Source: DASZHJ01 sp035581425
GTDB lineage: Bacteria; Pseudomonadota; Alphaproteobacteria; ATCC43930; CGMCC-115725
NCBI GenBank assembly: GCA_035581425.1
Contig: DATJVP010000007.1
Span: 1 to 51,529 of the forward strand
Reading direction: 5' to 3'
DNA length: 51,529 nt
Part shown: positions 15,105 to 25,723 of the stretch, piece after piece
Position numbering within the stretch: position 1 is the first letter of the stretch
How the letters are laid out: the number at the start of each line of letters is the position of its first letter
Made by a program: the position numbers and the translations under genes
The notes under the pieces: generated by a model
Seen by the model: only the letters and a program-made list of their open reading frames with translations
Told to the model about the DNA's origin: nothing
Databases searched by the model: none

Positions 15105-16109
15105 ATGGCCGCGCGCATTGCAGTGGTGACCCCGGTGTTCAACGACTGGGAGTGCTTTGCGGCCCTGGTCGCGGAGCTCTCCGAGCGTTTTGCCGGCAGC
15201 GGCACGAGCTTCGACGTGATCGCCCTCGACGACGGATCGATCGAGCCTTTCGACGAAGGTGCGCTCGTGCTGCGCCCGGGCGGTGCAGTCGCGAGTGTCG
15301 AGGTGCTGCCGCTCGCGACCAATCTCGGCCATCAGCGCGCGATCGCCATCGGCCTCTGCGCCGCGGTCGAGCTCGATGAGGCCGAGAGCGTTCTCGTCAT
15401 GGACTGCGACGGCGAGGATCGTCCTTCCGACATCGAGCGTCTCCTCGAGGCGAGCCGCGAGAACCCCGCCCGCATCGTCTTCGCCAAGCGCGCCCGGCGC
15501 TCGGAGGGGCTCGCCTTCCGGGCCTGCTACGCGCTCTACAAGGGTCTCTTCCGACTGCTCACGGGCCGCGCGATCAGCTTCGGGAATTTCGCATTGATCC
15601 CGATGGCGGCCGCGCGCCGTCTCGTGCACACGGCCGATCTCTGGAACAACGTCGCCGCCGCGATCCTACGCTCGCGCGTCCCCTATGTCGCGGTGCCGAC
15701 CGAGCGCGGCCACCGCTACGCCGGCAATTCCAGCATGAACCCGATCGCGCTCATCATGCACGGGCTCAGCGCCATGTCGGTCTATAGCGACCTGATCTTC
15801 GTGCGCGTCCTCGTCACCGCGGGCGCGGTTGCGGCGCTCTCGGTCGCGGGGATCGCCGTCGTGGCCGCAATCCGCTTTGCGACCGACCTCGCGATACCCG
15901 GCTGGGCCTCGATGATCGTCGGCGACCTCGCGATCATCTTGATGCAGACGACGGTGCTGATGATCGCGACGAGCCTCATGATGCTGACGCTGCGCAGCAG
16001 CCGCCCGATGGTGCCGCTCGTCGACAGCCGCGCCTATCTCGGGGAGCGTCGCACGCGGCTCTATGCGCCCGCCAAGCTCGAGGTCGTGCCAGCCCGCGCT
16101 CTGCCATGA
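15105..16109 (+). CDS. Family 2 glycosyltransferase with C-terminal membrane segments
   Basis: A 334-residue GT2 enzyme. The GT-A domain begins ARIAVVTPVFNDWECF, has a DDGS nucleotide-binding motif at about residue 44, and a DCDGEDRP metal site at about 102. A long C-terminal region holds two or three hydrophobic segments (about 230-300), as in DPM1/GtrB-like polyprenyl-phosphate glycosyltransferases. It would therefore load a sugar on a lipid carrier at the inner membrane. ATG 15105 follows a GAGG site; an upstream TTG at 15081 lacks support. The stop overlaps the next ATG (ATGA), and it heads a three-gene operon with a methyltransferase and a polytopic GT-C-like protein. Confidence 0.88.
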   Translation: MAARIAVVTPVFNDWECFAALVAELSERFAGSGTSFDVIALDDGSIEPFDEGALVLRPGGAVASVEVLPLATNLGHQRAIAIGLCAAVELDEAESVLVMDCDGEDRPSDIERLLEASRENPARIVFAKRARRSEGLAFRACYALYKGLFRLLTGRAISFGNFALIPMAAARRLVHTADLWNNVAAAILRSRVPYVAVPTERGHRYAGNSSMNPIALIMHGLSAMSVYSDLIFVRVLVTAGAVAALSVAGIAVVAAIRFATDLAIPGWASMIVGDLAIILMQTTVLMIATSLMMLTLRSSRPMVPLVDSRAYLGERRTRLYAPAKLEVVPARALP

Positions 16110-16813
16110 GAGCGTCCTATGTCGGAACGGAGCTTGAGCTCTTCGCTTCCGCGCGGCGCTGGAAGGCCTATTTCGCCGGCGCGCTGGCGCCCTTCGTCGG
16201 CGGGCGCGTGCTTGAGGTGGGCGCGGGGATCGGCAGCAACGTGCCTTATCTCCACGGCGGTCAAGTCCGCGAATGGACGAGCCTCGAGCCCGATCCCGCA
16301 CTCGCCCGCCGGATCGAGGAGCGCGTGGCCGCGGGCGAGCTTCCCGGTGATTGCAAGGTCGTGGTGGGAACGCTAGGCGGTGTCGGTGATCGCGGACCCT
16401 TCGACACGATCCTCTATCTCGACGTCCTCGAGCACATCGCCGATGACGGTGCCGAGCTCGCCCGCGCGGCGACGTTGCTCGCGCCGGGCGGCCGCCTCGT
16501 CGTCCTCGCGCCGGCGCATCCATTCCTTTTCAGCCCCTTCGACGCCGCGGTCGGGCACCATCGCCGCTACAGCGCGCGAAGCCTCGCCGCGCTGTCACCG
16601 CCGGGCTGTCGTCTCCGCGCGCGGCTCATGCTGGATTCCGCGGGCCTCCTGGCCTCGGTTGCGAATCGAATGCTGCTGCGCTCGGCCGAGCCTACGCCGC
16701 GACAGATCGCATTCTGGGACCGCGTTCTCGTGCCGCTCTCGCGCGTCCTCGACGCGCTCTTGGGCCAGCGGCTCGGCAAGACCGTGGTCGCGGTCTGGAG
16801 CCGCGCGGCATGA
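16106..16813 (+). CDS. Class I SAM-dependent methyltransferase
   Basis: A 235-residue methyltransferase. Motif I is VLEVGAGIGSN (about residues 35-45), the acidic end of strand beta2 is SLEPDP, and motif II/post-motif is DTILYLDVLEHIADD, followed by LLAPGGRLVVLAPAHPFLFS. The HHRRYS segment after it is typical of methyltransferases found in glycan and lipid-glycan clusters. Both ends overlap neighbouring genes by four bases, so it is made with the GT2 enzyme and the membrane protein. The likely acceptor is a sugar or lipid-linked glycan, by context only. Confidence 0.88.
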   Translation: MRASYVGTELELFASARRWKAYFAGALAPFVGGRVLEVGAGIGSNVPYLHGGQVREWTSLEPDPALARRIEERVAAGELPGDCKVVVGTLGGVGDRGPFDTILYLDVLEHIADDGAELARAATLLAPGGRLVVLAPAHPFLFSPFDAAVGHHRRYSARSLAALSPPGCRLRARLMLDSAGLLASVANRMLLRSAEPTPRQIAFWDRVLVPLSRVLDALLGQRLGKTVVAVWSRAA

Positions 16814-18537
16814 AGCGTGTTCTTGCCTTCGCCGTGCTCGGCGCCGGCGCGATCTACGCGGCCGAGGTGTTCCGCGCTTTTCCCGGTACTGCCGGGCTCG
16901 GCGACGACTACGCCTATTTCATGCCGGTGCTGCTCGCGGGGAAATACTGGATCGCAGAGAACGGCGTCTTCGCGCTGCCGTGGTTCTCACCCGCCTTCTG
17001 TGGCGGGCTGCCCTTCGTCGGAAATCCGCAATCGATCTACCTATCGCTGCCGCAGGCGCTCTCGCTGATCGCAGGACCGGTCGCGAGCTTTGCGCTCACG
17101 ACCGTCGTCTTCGCCGGCGCGGGCGCGATCGGGACCTACGCGCTGATGCGCCGCCGCTTCGAGAGCTCGGTGCCGGCGGCGGCCCTGAGCGCGGTCGTCT
17201 TCCTCTGCAATGGCTTCCTTCTGCATCGCATGGCCGTCGGGCACGCGACCTATCACGCCTTCGGGCTGGTGCCGCTACTCTGCTACGCGCTGTTGACGCC
17301 CCTCGACGGACGGCTCTCGCGTGCGGCGGCGCCGGTCGCCCTAGCGGGGCTGATGCTCGCCTATTTCGTCTTCGCGGGTGCCCTCAATATCGTGGTCCCC
17401 GTGGGGCTCGTCTGCGTCGCCGTCTGGCTCCTGCACGCGCTCTTGCGGCAGCCGGTGCTCTCGTTTTGGCCACTCGGCGCGACGGCGGGCCTCCTTGCTG
17501 GCGCAATAGCGGCGGTGAAGCTCGCGCCCGCTGCAGCCTTCGTCTGGCATTTTCCGCGCGTGCAGGAGATCGCACTCTTCGACGATCCCCTGCAGCTCGC
17601 GCACACGCTCTTCCTGGGCTTTTTTCTGCCGGACTTGCTTCCGAAGCGCGCCTGGGTCGTAGGCAGCTTCGAGCTCGACTACGGCGTCGGTCTCGTGCCT
17701 CTCCTCGCCGCGCTCGCCACCTGGCTTCGATATCGCCGGGATGGCGCAGCGCCCTCGCTCGTCACCATCGCAAAGCTCGCCGCGCTTGCGCTTTTGCTGG
17801 CGATTCCCGTGTTCCTCAATTTCGGCGGGCCCGAGCATGCGGCCTTCCTGAAGTCGCTGCCTTATATCGGCGACAACATCATCCTCGTGCGCTGGTTCTT
17901 CATTTACGTGCTGCCGCTGACGCTCGGAGCGGGCCTCGCGCTCGACTATGTCGTGACGGAGTCCGCGCGGCGGAGCGCACTGGCGGTCGGCGGCATTCTC
18001 GTGACGGCATTGCCGCTGCTGCTGGCGCAGCGCTCCTACGTCTACCTCCGGCCCTACGATGCCGCGGGGATCGTTGCGGCGGAGCGCGCACTCGCGGCGA
18101 CGGGCGTGCCACCGGAGATCGAGCGGATCGGCGGAGCCGCATCCGGCCCCAACGATGCGCTGACCTCCGGCGGATCGAGCTTCCCCTGCTACGAGCCCGT
18201 CTTCGGCTATGGGCTCGAGACCTTCCCGGGGGGGATGACGCCGGGGCCGCTCGCGCTCGGCGGCGCGAGTGAGCGCCATCTGCGCAATCCCGCCTGCTAC
18301 GTCTATGGAGGCTGCGCGCCCGGTACCACTTTCGGCGACGACGAGCGCGCGGCGGAATCGGATTTTGCGAGCTATCGACCATTCCCCTTTGAGATGCCGC
18401 GCTGGCAGCGTTGGGCAAATCTTCTCTCGCTCGGCGGTGTCGTCGCGACAACGGCGGGGCTCTTACTCGGCCTTCTCTCGATGCGCCGGGCATCTCGATT
18501 GACGGCAGTAAGGCGAGACCCTAGCCTCGCGGGATGA
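16810..18537 (+). CDS. Polytopic membrane protein, GT-C glycosyltransferase-like
   Basis: A 575-residue integral membrane protein with roughly 11-13 hydrophobic segments spread from residue 3 to 560. The first large loop holds GDDYAYF and WFSPAFCGGLPFVGNPQS, the acidic and Pro-Gly pattern common in GT-C enzymes that use polyprenyl-phosphate sugars on the outer face of the inner membrane. A soluble loop sits between about 430 and 545. It ends the GT2-methyltransferase operon with a four-base overlap, so it plausibly transfers the sugar loaded by the GT2 partner. No specific family could be named, and the acceptor is unknown. Confidence 0.7.
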   Translation: MKRVLAFAVLGAGAIYAAEVFRAFPGTAGLGDDYAYFMPVLLAGKYWIAENGVFALPWFSPAFCGGLPFVGNPQSIYLSLPQALSLIAGPVASFALTTVVFAGAGAIGTYALMRRRFESSVPAAALSAVVFLCNGFLLHRMAVGHATYHAFGLVPLLCYALLTPLDGRLSRAAAPVALAGLMLAYFVFAGALNIVVPVGLVCVAVWLLHALLRQPVLSFWPLGATAGLLAGAIAAVKLAPAAAFVWHFPRVQEIALFDDPLQLAHTLFLGFFLPDLLPKRAWVVGSFELDYGVGLVPLLAALATWLRYRRDGAAPSLVTIAKLAALALLLAIPVFLNFGGPEHAAFLKSLPYIGDNIILVRWFFIYVLPLTLGAGLALDYVVTESARRSALAVGGILVTALPLLLAQRSYVYLRPYDAAGIVAAERALAATGVPPEIERIGGAASGPNDALTSGGSSFPCYEPVFGYGLETFPGGMTPGPLALGGASERHLRNPACYVYGGCAPGTTFGDDERAAESDFASYRPFPFEMPRWQRWANLLSLGGVVATTAGLLLGLLSMRRASRLTAVRRDPSLAG

Positions 18538-18601
18538 TTCATTCGTCCCGGCGGCGCGACCGGAGCCTCGCTGCGCAGCGCTCGCGCAAGGGGGGCCGCC
18601 G

Positions 18602-20872
<2,271 letters not shown>

Positions 20873-20879
20873 CGAAGCC

Positions 20880-21455
20880 TCAGGCGTGCTTCTTGACGAC
20901 GATGCAGCGCACGATGAGGTCGTGAAGTGCCTGCTTGCGCGGGGTGACGAGGGCGAAGGCGCAATCGAAGATGAAGGGCAACGAGGCCAGGAGGAGCGTC
21001 GCGCCCAGGGGGAAATTGGAGAGGCCTCCGAGATCGTCGGTGATGAGGAGCGGAAGACAAAAGAGGATCTTCAGGAGAATGCGCACGCTCGCGCGGAAGT
21101 AGCCGATGGGCTTGCCGGCATAGTCGATGACCTTCATGCCGAAGGCCAGCTGGCCGAGCGTCTCCTCATGCGGCCCGCCCTCGAGCACGGCGCAATAGAG
21201 CCAGATCAGCAGCACCCAGAGCGGCTGTACCAAAAAGCTTGCGACGTCGGTATAGGCGTCGATCGCTTTCGTATGATCCGCACGATGGAGAACGAAGGCG
21301 ACGCCGACACCGTAGACGACGGCGAAGAGCACGCCCGTGACGATCGCCCAGTCCAGAACGAAGGCCGCGCCGCGGCGCGCGAAAGGCGCGTAGTGATAGG
21401 CCGGCGCCGCCGCGGGCTGAGCCGCGGCGGGCGCTGCTGTCGTGGTATCGGTCAT
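20880..21455 (-). CDS. RDD-family membrane protein
   Basis: A 191-residue inner-membrane protein. After a Thr/Ala/Pro-rich cytosolic N-terminus, the RDD domain starts YAPFARRGAAFVLDWAIVTG with the conserved Arg and first Asp at the start of TM1. Further hydrophobic segments (LWVLLIWLYCAVLEG, GATLLLASLPFIFDC) follow, along with the conserved TLGQLAFGMKVID loop and the last signature HDLIVRCIVV. A strong purine-rich Shine-Dalgarno site precedes ATG 21455; the ATG at 21503 is less likely. Some RDD proteins act in ion or solute transport, but most are unassigned. Confidence 0.85.
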   Translation of the reverse strand: MTDTTTAAPAAAQPAAAPAYHYAPFARRGAAFVLDWAIVTGVLFAVVYGVGVAFVLHRADHTKAIDAYTDVASFLVQPLWVLLIWLYCAVLEGGPHEETLGQLAFGMKVIDYAGKPIGYFRASVRILLKILFCLPLLITDDLGGLSNFPLGATLLLASLPFIFDCAFALVTPRKQALHDLIVRCIVVKKHA

Positions 21456-21560
21456 CGCCCCTCTCCCCCTCCGCAGCGCCCCCCGAAGCGCTGCCTCAGC
21501 CAACTATCTCAAAGCGTCCGCCGCCACGCAACCGCGCGGCGGCGGGGAAGGGCCTAGAGG

Positions 21561-22049
21561 TTAGCCGCGGCTATGGCCGTGACGGTGGCCGTGCGGGCCA
21601 AGGAGATCGTCGGCAGCCTTCTTCTGGTCGGGCGTCAAGTTGTCGTAGAGCGGCTTGAAGGCCGCGAGGAGCTGCTGATCGCCCTGAGCGCGTGCCGCCG
21701 CGAGCCGGCTGCGCATCTCGAGCCGGTCGATCGCGGTGGGGGCGGGTGCATTCGGGTCGCGCCGCATGCTCGCGAAGATGTCGTCCATCGCTTTGGCGTT
21801 GGAGCGCATCGTGTCCGCGACCTTGCTCCAGAGCGGCGCTTGAGCGTCCGTGATCTTGAGCTCGGCCTTCACATAGGCGATCCGGCCTTCAATGTGGCGG
21901 CTCATGGAGAAATTGTGGCGGGGAGCTTTCTGCTGCTGCTGCTGAGGCTGTTGGCTCTGGGCGTCGGCAGGCGCGACGGCGAGCGTGAGCGCTGTGCCGC
22001 CGGCGAGCGATGCCGCAAGCGCGAGGGCGGCTAAGGATCGGCGAAACAT
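21561..22049 (-). CDS. Spy/CpxP-like periplasmic LTxxQ-motif protein
   Basis: A 162-residue exported protein. A signal peptide of about 30 residues ends PADAQ, followed by a Gln-rich spacer. The helical core (RIAYVKAELKITDAQAPLWS and DQQLLAAFKPLYDNLTPDQK) carries two LTxxQ-type motifs, KITDAQ and LTPDQ. This is the fold of Spy and CpxP, which bind unfolded periplasmic proteins or metals. The His-rich tail (GPHGHRHGHSRG) could bind metal. It diverges from the isovaleryl-CoA dehydrogenase gene. Confidence 0.85.
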   Translation of the reverse strand: MFRRSLAALALAASLAGGTALTLAVAPADAQSQQPQQQQQKAPRHNFSMSRHIEGRIAYVKAELKITDAQAPLWSKVADTMRSNAKAMDDIFASMRRDPNAPAPTAIDRLEMRSRLAAARAQGDQQLLAAFKPLYDNLTPDQKKAADDLLGPHGHRHGHSRG

Positions 22050-22231
22050 GGTGGTCTACTCTCCTGATACGGGGGTGATCGGGGGAACCGGCGGGCTCCG
22101 AAATGCCCGCCATGCCTCGTTCTAGGAACCTTCTGCCCTCGGCATCCCCATCGCTCGAAGCCTACGGAAGGAAGCGTTTCCTCATGGTAAAGGCACGCTC
22201 TAGACTGGCTCGGCATTCTCCCGGAGGCGCC

Positions 22232-23404
22232 ATGGCCAGCAACCGCTACCCCAGTCTCGATTTCGATCTCGGCGCCGAGGTCGACCTCCTGCGCGAGAGT
22301 GTGCGCGGATTTTCCGAGGAGAAGATCGCGCCGATCGCGGCGGAGATCGACCGCAGCGACACCTTCCCGCGCCAGCTCTGGCCGCAGATGGGCGAGCTCG
22401 GGCTCCACGGCATCACCGTCGAGGAGGAATGGGGGGGTACCGGCATGGGCTACCTCGCGCATTGCGTCGCGATGGAAGAGGTGAGCCGGGGCTCGGCGGC
22501 CGTGGGGCTTTCCTACGGCGCGCACTCGAACCTCTGCGTCAATCAAATCCGCCGCAACGGCAACGAGGCGCAGAAGCGGAAATACCTGCCGAAGCTCGTT
22601 TCCGGCGAGCATGTGGGCGCGCTCGCGATGAGCGAGCCCGGTGCCGGCTCCGACGTCGTGGCGATGCGGCTCCGCGCCGAGAAGAAAGGCGACCGCTACG
22701 TCCTCAACGGCACCAAGATGTGGATCACCAACGGTCCTTATGCCGATGCGCTCGTGGTCTATGCGAAGACCGATCCCAATGCGGGCCCTCGCGGCATCAC
22801 CGCCTTCATCATCGAGAAGGGCATGAAGGGCTTCCGCGCGGCGCAGAAGCTCGACAAGCTCGGCATGCGCGGCTCGCCCACCTCGGAGCTCGTCTTCGAG
22901 GATTGCGAGGTGCCCGCAGAGAATGTGCTCGGCAAGCTGAACGAGGGCGTGCGCGTCCTCATGAGCGGTCTCGACTACGAGCGCGCGGTGCTGGCGGCCG
23001 GACCGCTCGGGCTGATGCAGGCCTGCCTCGATGTCGTCGTCCCCTACGTCCACGAACGCAAGCAATTCGGCCAGCCGATCGGCGAGTTCCAGCTCATGCA
23101 GGGGAAGCTCGCGGACATGTACACGACGCTCAACGCCTGCAAGGCCTATGTCTACGCCGTTGCGCGCGCCTGCGATCGTGGCCAGACGACGCGCAAGGAT
23201 GCTGCGGGCGCGATTCTTTACGCCGGCGAAAAAGCGACCTGGATGGCGCTCGAGGCGATCCAGTGCCTGGGCGGCAACGGCTACATCAACGAGTACCCGA
23301 CGGGCCGCCTGCTGCGCGACGCCAAACTCTACGAGATCGGTGCCGGCACTTCCGAAATCCGGCGCATGCTCATCGGGCGCGAGCTCTTCGAGGAGACGGC
23401 ATAG
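22232..23404 (+). CDS. ivd: Isovaleryl-CoA dehydrogenase
   Basis: A 390-residue acyl-CoA dehydrogenase closely matching the isovaleryl-CoA subfamily. It has ALAMSEPGAGSDVV, the FAD region KMWITNGPYADALVVYAKTD, and the catalytic Glu at about residue 250 in SGLDYERAVLAAGPLGLMQA, the position used by IVD rather than the C-terminal position of most ACADs. The C-terminus is AIQCLGGNGYINEYPTGRLL. It oxidises isovaleryl-CoA to 3-methylcrotonyl-CoA, passing electrons to ETF. ATG 22232 follows GGAGGCGCC; the longer upstream frame is unlike the family. The next leucine-pathway genes (mccB, hydratase, mccA) are about 24 kb to the right. Confidence 0.93.
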   Translation: MASNRYPSLDFDLGAEVDLLRESVRGFSEEKIAPIAAEIDRSDTFPRQLWPQMGELGLHGITVEEEWGGTGMGYLAHCVAMEEVSRGSAAVGLSYGAHSNLCVNQIRRNGNEAQKRKYLPKLVSGEHVGALAMSEPGAGSDVVAMRLRAEKKGDRYVLNGTKMWITNGPYADALVVYAKTDPNAGPRGITAFIIEKGMKGFRAAQKLDKLGMRGSPTSELVFEDCEVPAENVLGKLNEGVRVLMSGLDYERAVLAAGPLGLMQACLDVVVPYVHERKQFGQPIGEFQLMQGKLADMYTTLNACKAYVYAVARACDRGQTTRKDAAGAILYAGEKATWMALEAIQCLGGNGYINEYPTGRLLRDAKLYEIGAGTSEIRRMLIGRELFEETA

Positions 23405-23488
23405 GACGCCTCACACGCCGAGACCGAGCGAGGCATGTCGTCGCACGCCGTGCAGTCTGGGCATGCCGCTCGGCGGCAAGGCCTAACG

Positions 23489-23953
23489 TTATCCCCGACG
23501 TTCGCCGTGGGAGCGGGGGAACGGCAGGTATCGCCAGAATTCGCCCCAGGCGGTGCTCGTCATTCGGGTGAGCTTGTAGGATTCGGCGGCGTAATGCGCG
23601 ACCGTCGCGAGGGCGAATGCCGATTGTGCGGCGGCCGCCTCGATGGGCGTGCGGCAACGGCCGAGTGTCTCGGCCAAACCTACGGTACGGCGCAGCCGCT
23701 CGCCGCAGAAGCTCAGGAGTTCCGCGAAGAGCGCCGCATGGCGGTCGAGAGGTGGCTCTGGGCTCGGTGCCGCTTTGGCCGCAGCGGCGATCACGGTCGG
23801 TATGCTTTCCGCGAGGGGCTTTTCGGGCCGCGGACGACGCGCTCTCCCCGCTGAATCGGCCGGCGGGTCCGCTTTGGCCGCAGCCGGCTTCCCGCCGGTC
23901 GCGGCGACCAGCGAGGCGCGGCCCGATCCCAAGAGGCTAGGCCGCTTTGCCAT
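23489..23953 (-). CDS. Phasin-like protein coupled to ParA
   Basis: A 154-residue protein whose start lies 17 bases inside the parA end. Residues 1-70 are basic then Pro/Ala-rich and probably disordered (it opens MAKRPSLLGSGRASLV). Residues 72-131 are helical and resemble the alphaproteobacterial phasin core: FAELLSFCGERLRRTVGLAE, then CRTPIEAAAAQSAFALATVA, then YAAESYKLTRM. The Cys-Arg-x-Pro-x-Glu...Gln...Phe spacing is that of phasins. Phasins coat polyhydroxyalkanoate granules. Pairing with a ParA suggests an adaptor that connects granules to ParA on the nucleoid, with the basic N-terminus contacting ParA. The phasin call is by eye; the positioning role is inference. Confidence 0.6.
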   Translation of the reverse strand: MAKRPSLLGSGRASLVAATGGKPAAAKADPPADSAGRARRPRPEKPLAESIPTVIAAAAKAAPSPEPPLDRHAALFAELLSFCGERLRRTVGLAETLGRCRTPIEAAAAQSAFALATVAHYAAESYKLTRMTSTAWGEFWRYLPFPRSHGERRG

Positions 23954-24614
23954 TGCGGAGCATCCTCCGGACGACGGCGGCGAGCACTTGGATATCCGTG
24001 TGCGCGTCGCTGTTCCGGGCGTAGGCGCCGATCCAGCGCCCGGCGGTGAAGCAATCGACGAAGGCGGTGCGCTGCCGCACGATCGGCCCCACGGGCTCGC
24101 CGAACTCGTGCAGCACCGCCTCGATCTCTTTGCCCGAGGCCGTCCGCCGGTCGACGCGACTAGGGACGAGGAGAACCTTCGGCCCCTTGTCGCCGCGCTG
24201 CTCGCGCGCTGCGCGGACCAGCGCCAGCGCCTTGCCCGTCGCCATGATGTCGGCGGTGGAGGCGAGCGCGGGGATCAGGATGACGTCGGCGATGTCGATG
24301 ATCGCCCGCGTGGTGACGCCGATCTGCGGCGGAGCGTCGATCACCACTATTTCGGAGGAGAAGCCCGCGATCTCCCTCGCCCAAGATCTGGGATCGGCGC
24401 CGGGCGTCGCGGGCTTGAGCACGATCGGATAGTCCCCATGCTCGACCCAATAGCTGGCAGTGCCTTGCTCGTCGGCGTCTACCAGCGCGACGGCCGCCCC
24501 GCCCGTCGCGAGCTCGCATGCGAGATTGACGGCGATTGTGCTCTTGCCCGTGCCGCCTTTCAGATTGGCGACGGCCGCGATTTTTCCCACCGGCGCACCT
24601 TGCACATTCACCAC
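23937..24614 (-). CDS. parA: ParA/MinD-family ATPase (second copy, phasin-coupled)
   Basis: A 225-residue deviant-Walker ATPase with KGGTGKST at about residues 19-26 (signature Lys19), Walker A' in LVDADEQGT, and Walker B in EIVVIDAPPQ. Like the ParA at 10545 it lacks an N-terminal DNA-binding domain, and it shares the C-terminal RQRTAF motif. Its stop overlaps the start of the phasin-like gene by 17 bases, so the two are co-translated. It diverges from tdh. Small ParAs of this kind move or space cargo on the nucleoid; the partner gene points to storage granules, but no experiment is visible in sequence. parA is used as a family symbol only. Confidence 0.87.
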   Translation of the reverse strand: MVNVQGAPVGKIAAVANLKGGTGKSTIAVNLACELATGGAAVALVDADEQGTASYWVEHGDYPIVLKPATPGADPRSWAREIAGFSSEIVVIDAPPQIGVTTRAIIDIADVILIPALASTADIMATGKALALVRAAREQRGDKGPKVLLVPSRVDRRTASGKEIEAVLHEFGEPVGPIVRQRTAFVDCFTAGRWIGAYARNSDAHTDIQVLAAVVRRMLRNGKAA

Positions 24615-24761
24615 GCGCGATCATATCGCTTTGGCTCGCGCGATCAAAGCGCCGTGCGCGCGAAAGCGTCGCCAAGACTCTCAATCTCACCCCAGCGAGT
24701 CGCCGCTCGCACGAACTTGGATTACTCTGGGGCTCCGCGACGCGCCGATGGGAGAGCGCAG

Positions 24762-25712
24762 ATGGATGCGATCTTGGTGACGGGGGCGGGAGGGCAGATC
24801 GGCTCCGAGCTGGTTCCGGCGCTGCGCCGGCGCTGGGGTGAGGAGCGCGTGATCGCGAGCGACATCCGCATGCCTGCCTCGCCTGCCGCCGGAGCCTTCG
24901 AGCTCCTGGATTGCACGCGTCCCGAGCAGATATTCGAGGCGATCCGGCGCTTTGGCGTGCGCACGATCTACCATCTCGCGGCAATGCTCTCGGCGGTGGC
25001 GGAGGAAAGGCCGCAGACGGCCTGGAACCTCAACATGGGCGGGCTCTATAACGTGCTCGAGGCGGCGCGGCAGAACCGCTGTGCGGTGTTCTTCCCGAGC
25101 TCGATTGGCGCTTTCGGCCCGACGACGCCGCGCGACCGGACGCCCCAGGACACGGCACAGCGACCGACGACCATGTACGGCGTGAGCAAGGTCTCGGGCG
25201 AGTTGCTTTGCGACTACTACGCGCAGCGTTTCGGCGTCGATGTCCGGGGAATCAGGCTCCCGGGCCTCATCTCCCATACGGCGCCGCCGGGTGGCGGCAC
25301 CACGGACTACGCAGTCGAGATCTTCTACCAGGCGATCCGCTACCGGCATTACACCTGCTTCCTCCGCGCGGACACTTCGCTCGACATGATGTACATGCCC
25401 GACGCGATCCGTGCGATCGCGGAGGTGATGGCGGCGGATTCCACGCGGCTCAAGCACCGGAATTCCTTCAACATCAGCGCCATGAATTTCACGCCGGAGC
25501 GCCTTGCTGCGGAGATCCGCAAGCACGTGCCGGATTTCGTCATCGACTACGAGGTCGATCCCACGCGCCAGGCGATCGCGGATTCCTGGCCGCGCTCGGT
25601 CGACGACGGGGCCGCGCGGGCGGAATGGGGCTGGAAGCCCGAATTCGACATCGCCGCGATGACGCGAGATATGCTGGAGAAGCTGCGCGCGCGCCTCAAG
25701 CCCGCGCGCTGA
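24762..25712 (+). CDS. tdh: NAD-dependent L-threonine 3-dehydrogenase (SDR/epimerase type)
   Basis: A 316-residue extended short-chain dehydrogenase. It has the Rossmann motif VTGAGGQIGSE at about residues 6-16 and the catalytic Tyr139-x3-Lys143 in MYGVSKVSGE. PSSIGAFGPTTPRDRTPQDT and SLDMMYMPDAIRA match the epimerase-like threonine dehydrogenases. It oxidises L-threonine to 2-amino-3-oxobutyrate. The function is supported by the next gene, the CoA ligase that cleaves this product, 11 bases downstream. ATG 24762 follows GGGAGAGCGCAG. The much longer upstream open frame is antisense to the second parA. Confidence 0.88.
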   Translation: MDAILVTGAGGQIGSELVPALRRRWGEERVIASDIRMPASPAAGAFELLDCTRPEQIFEAIRRFGVRTIYHLAAMLSAVAEERPQTAWNLNMGGLYNVLEAARQNRCAVFFPSSIGAFGPTTPRDRTPQDTAQRPTTMYGVSKVSGELLCDYYAQRFGVDVRGIRLPGLISHTAPPGGGTTDYAVEIFYQAIRYRHYTCFLRADTSLDMMYMPDAIRAIAEVMAADSTRLKHRNSFNISAMNFTPERLAAEIRKHVPDFVIDYEVDPTRQAIADSWPRSVDDGAARAEWGWKPEFDIAAMTRDMLEKLRARLKPAR

Positions 25713-25723
25713 GGAGGCGAAGG

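Noticed and set aside
22084..22140. GGAAC motifs upstream of ivd as possible EcfG general-stress promoters
   Set aside because: No CGTT -10 element is found at the required 16-17 base spacing in either strand.
23643..24761. Long N-terminal extension of the threonine dehydrogenase frame
   Set aside because: The extension is antisense to the second parA. The SDR domain starts at 24762 with a good ribosome site and normal family length.
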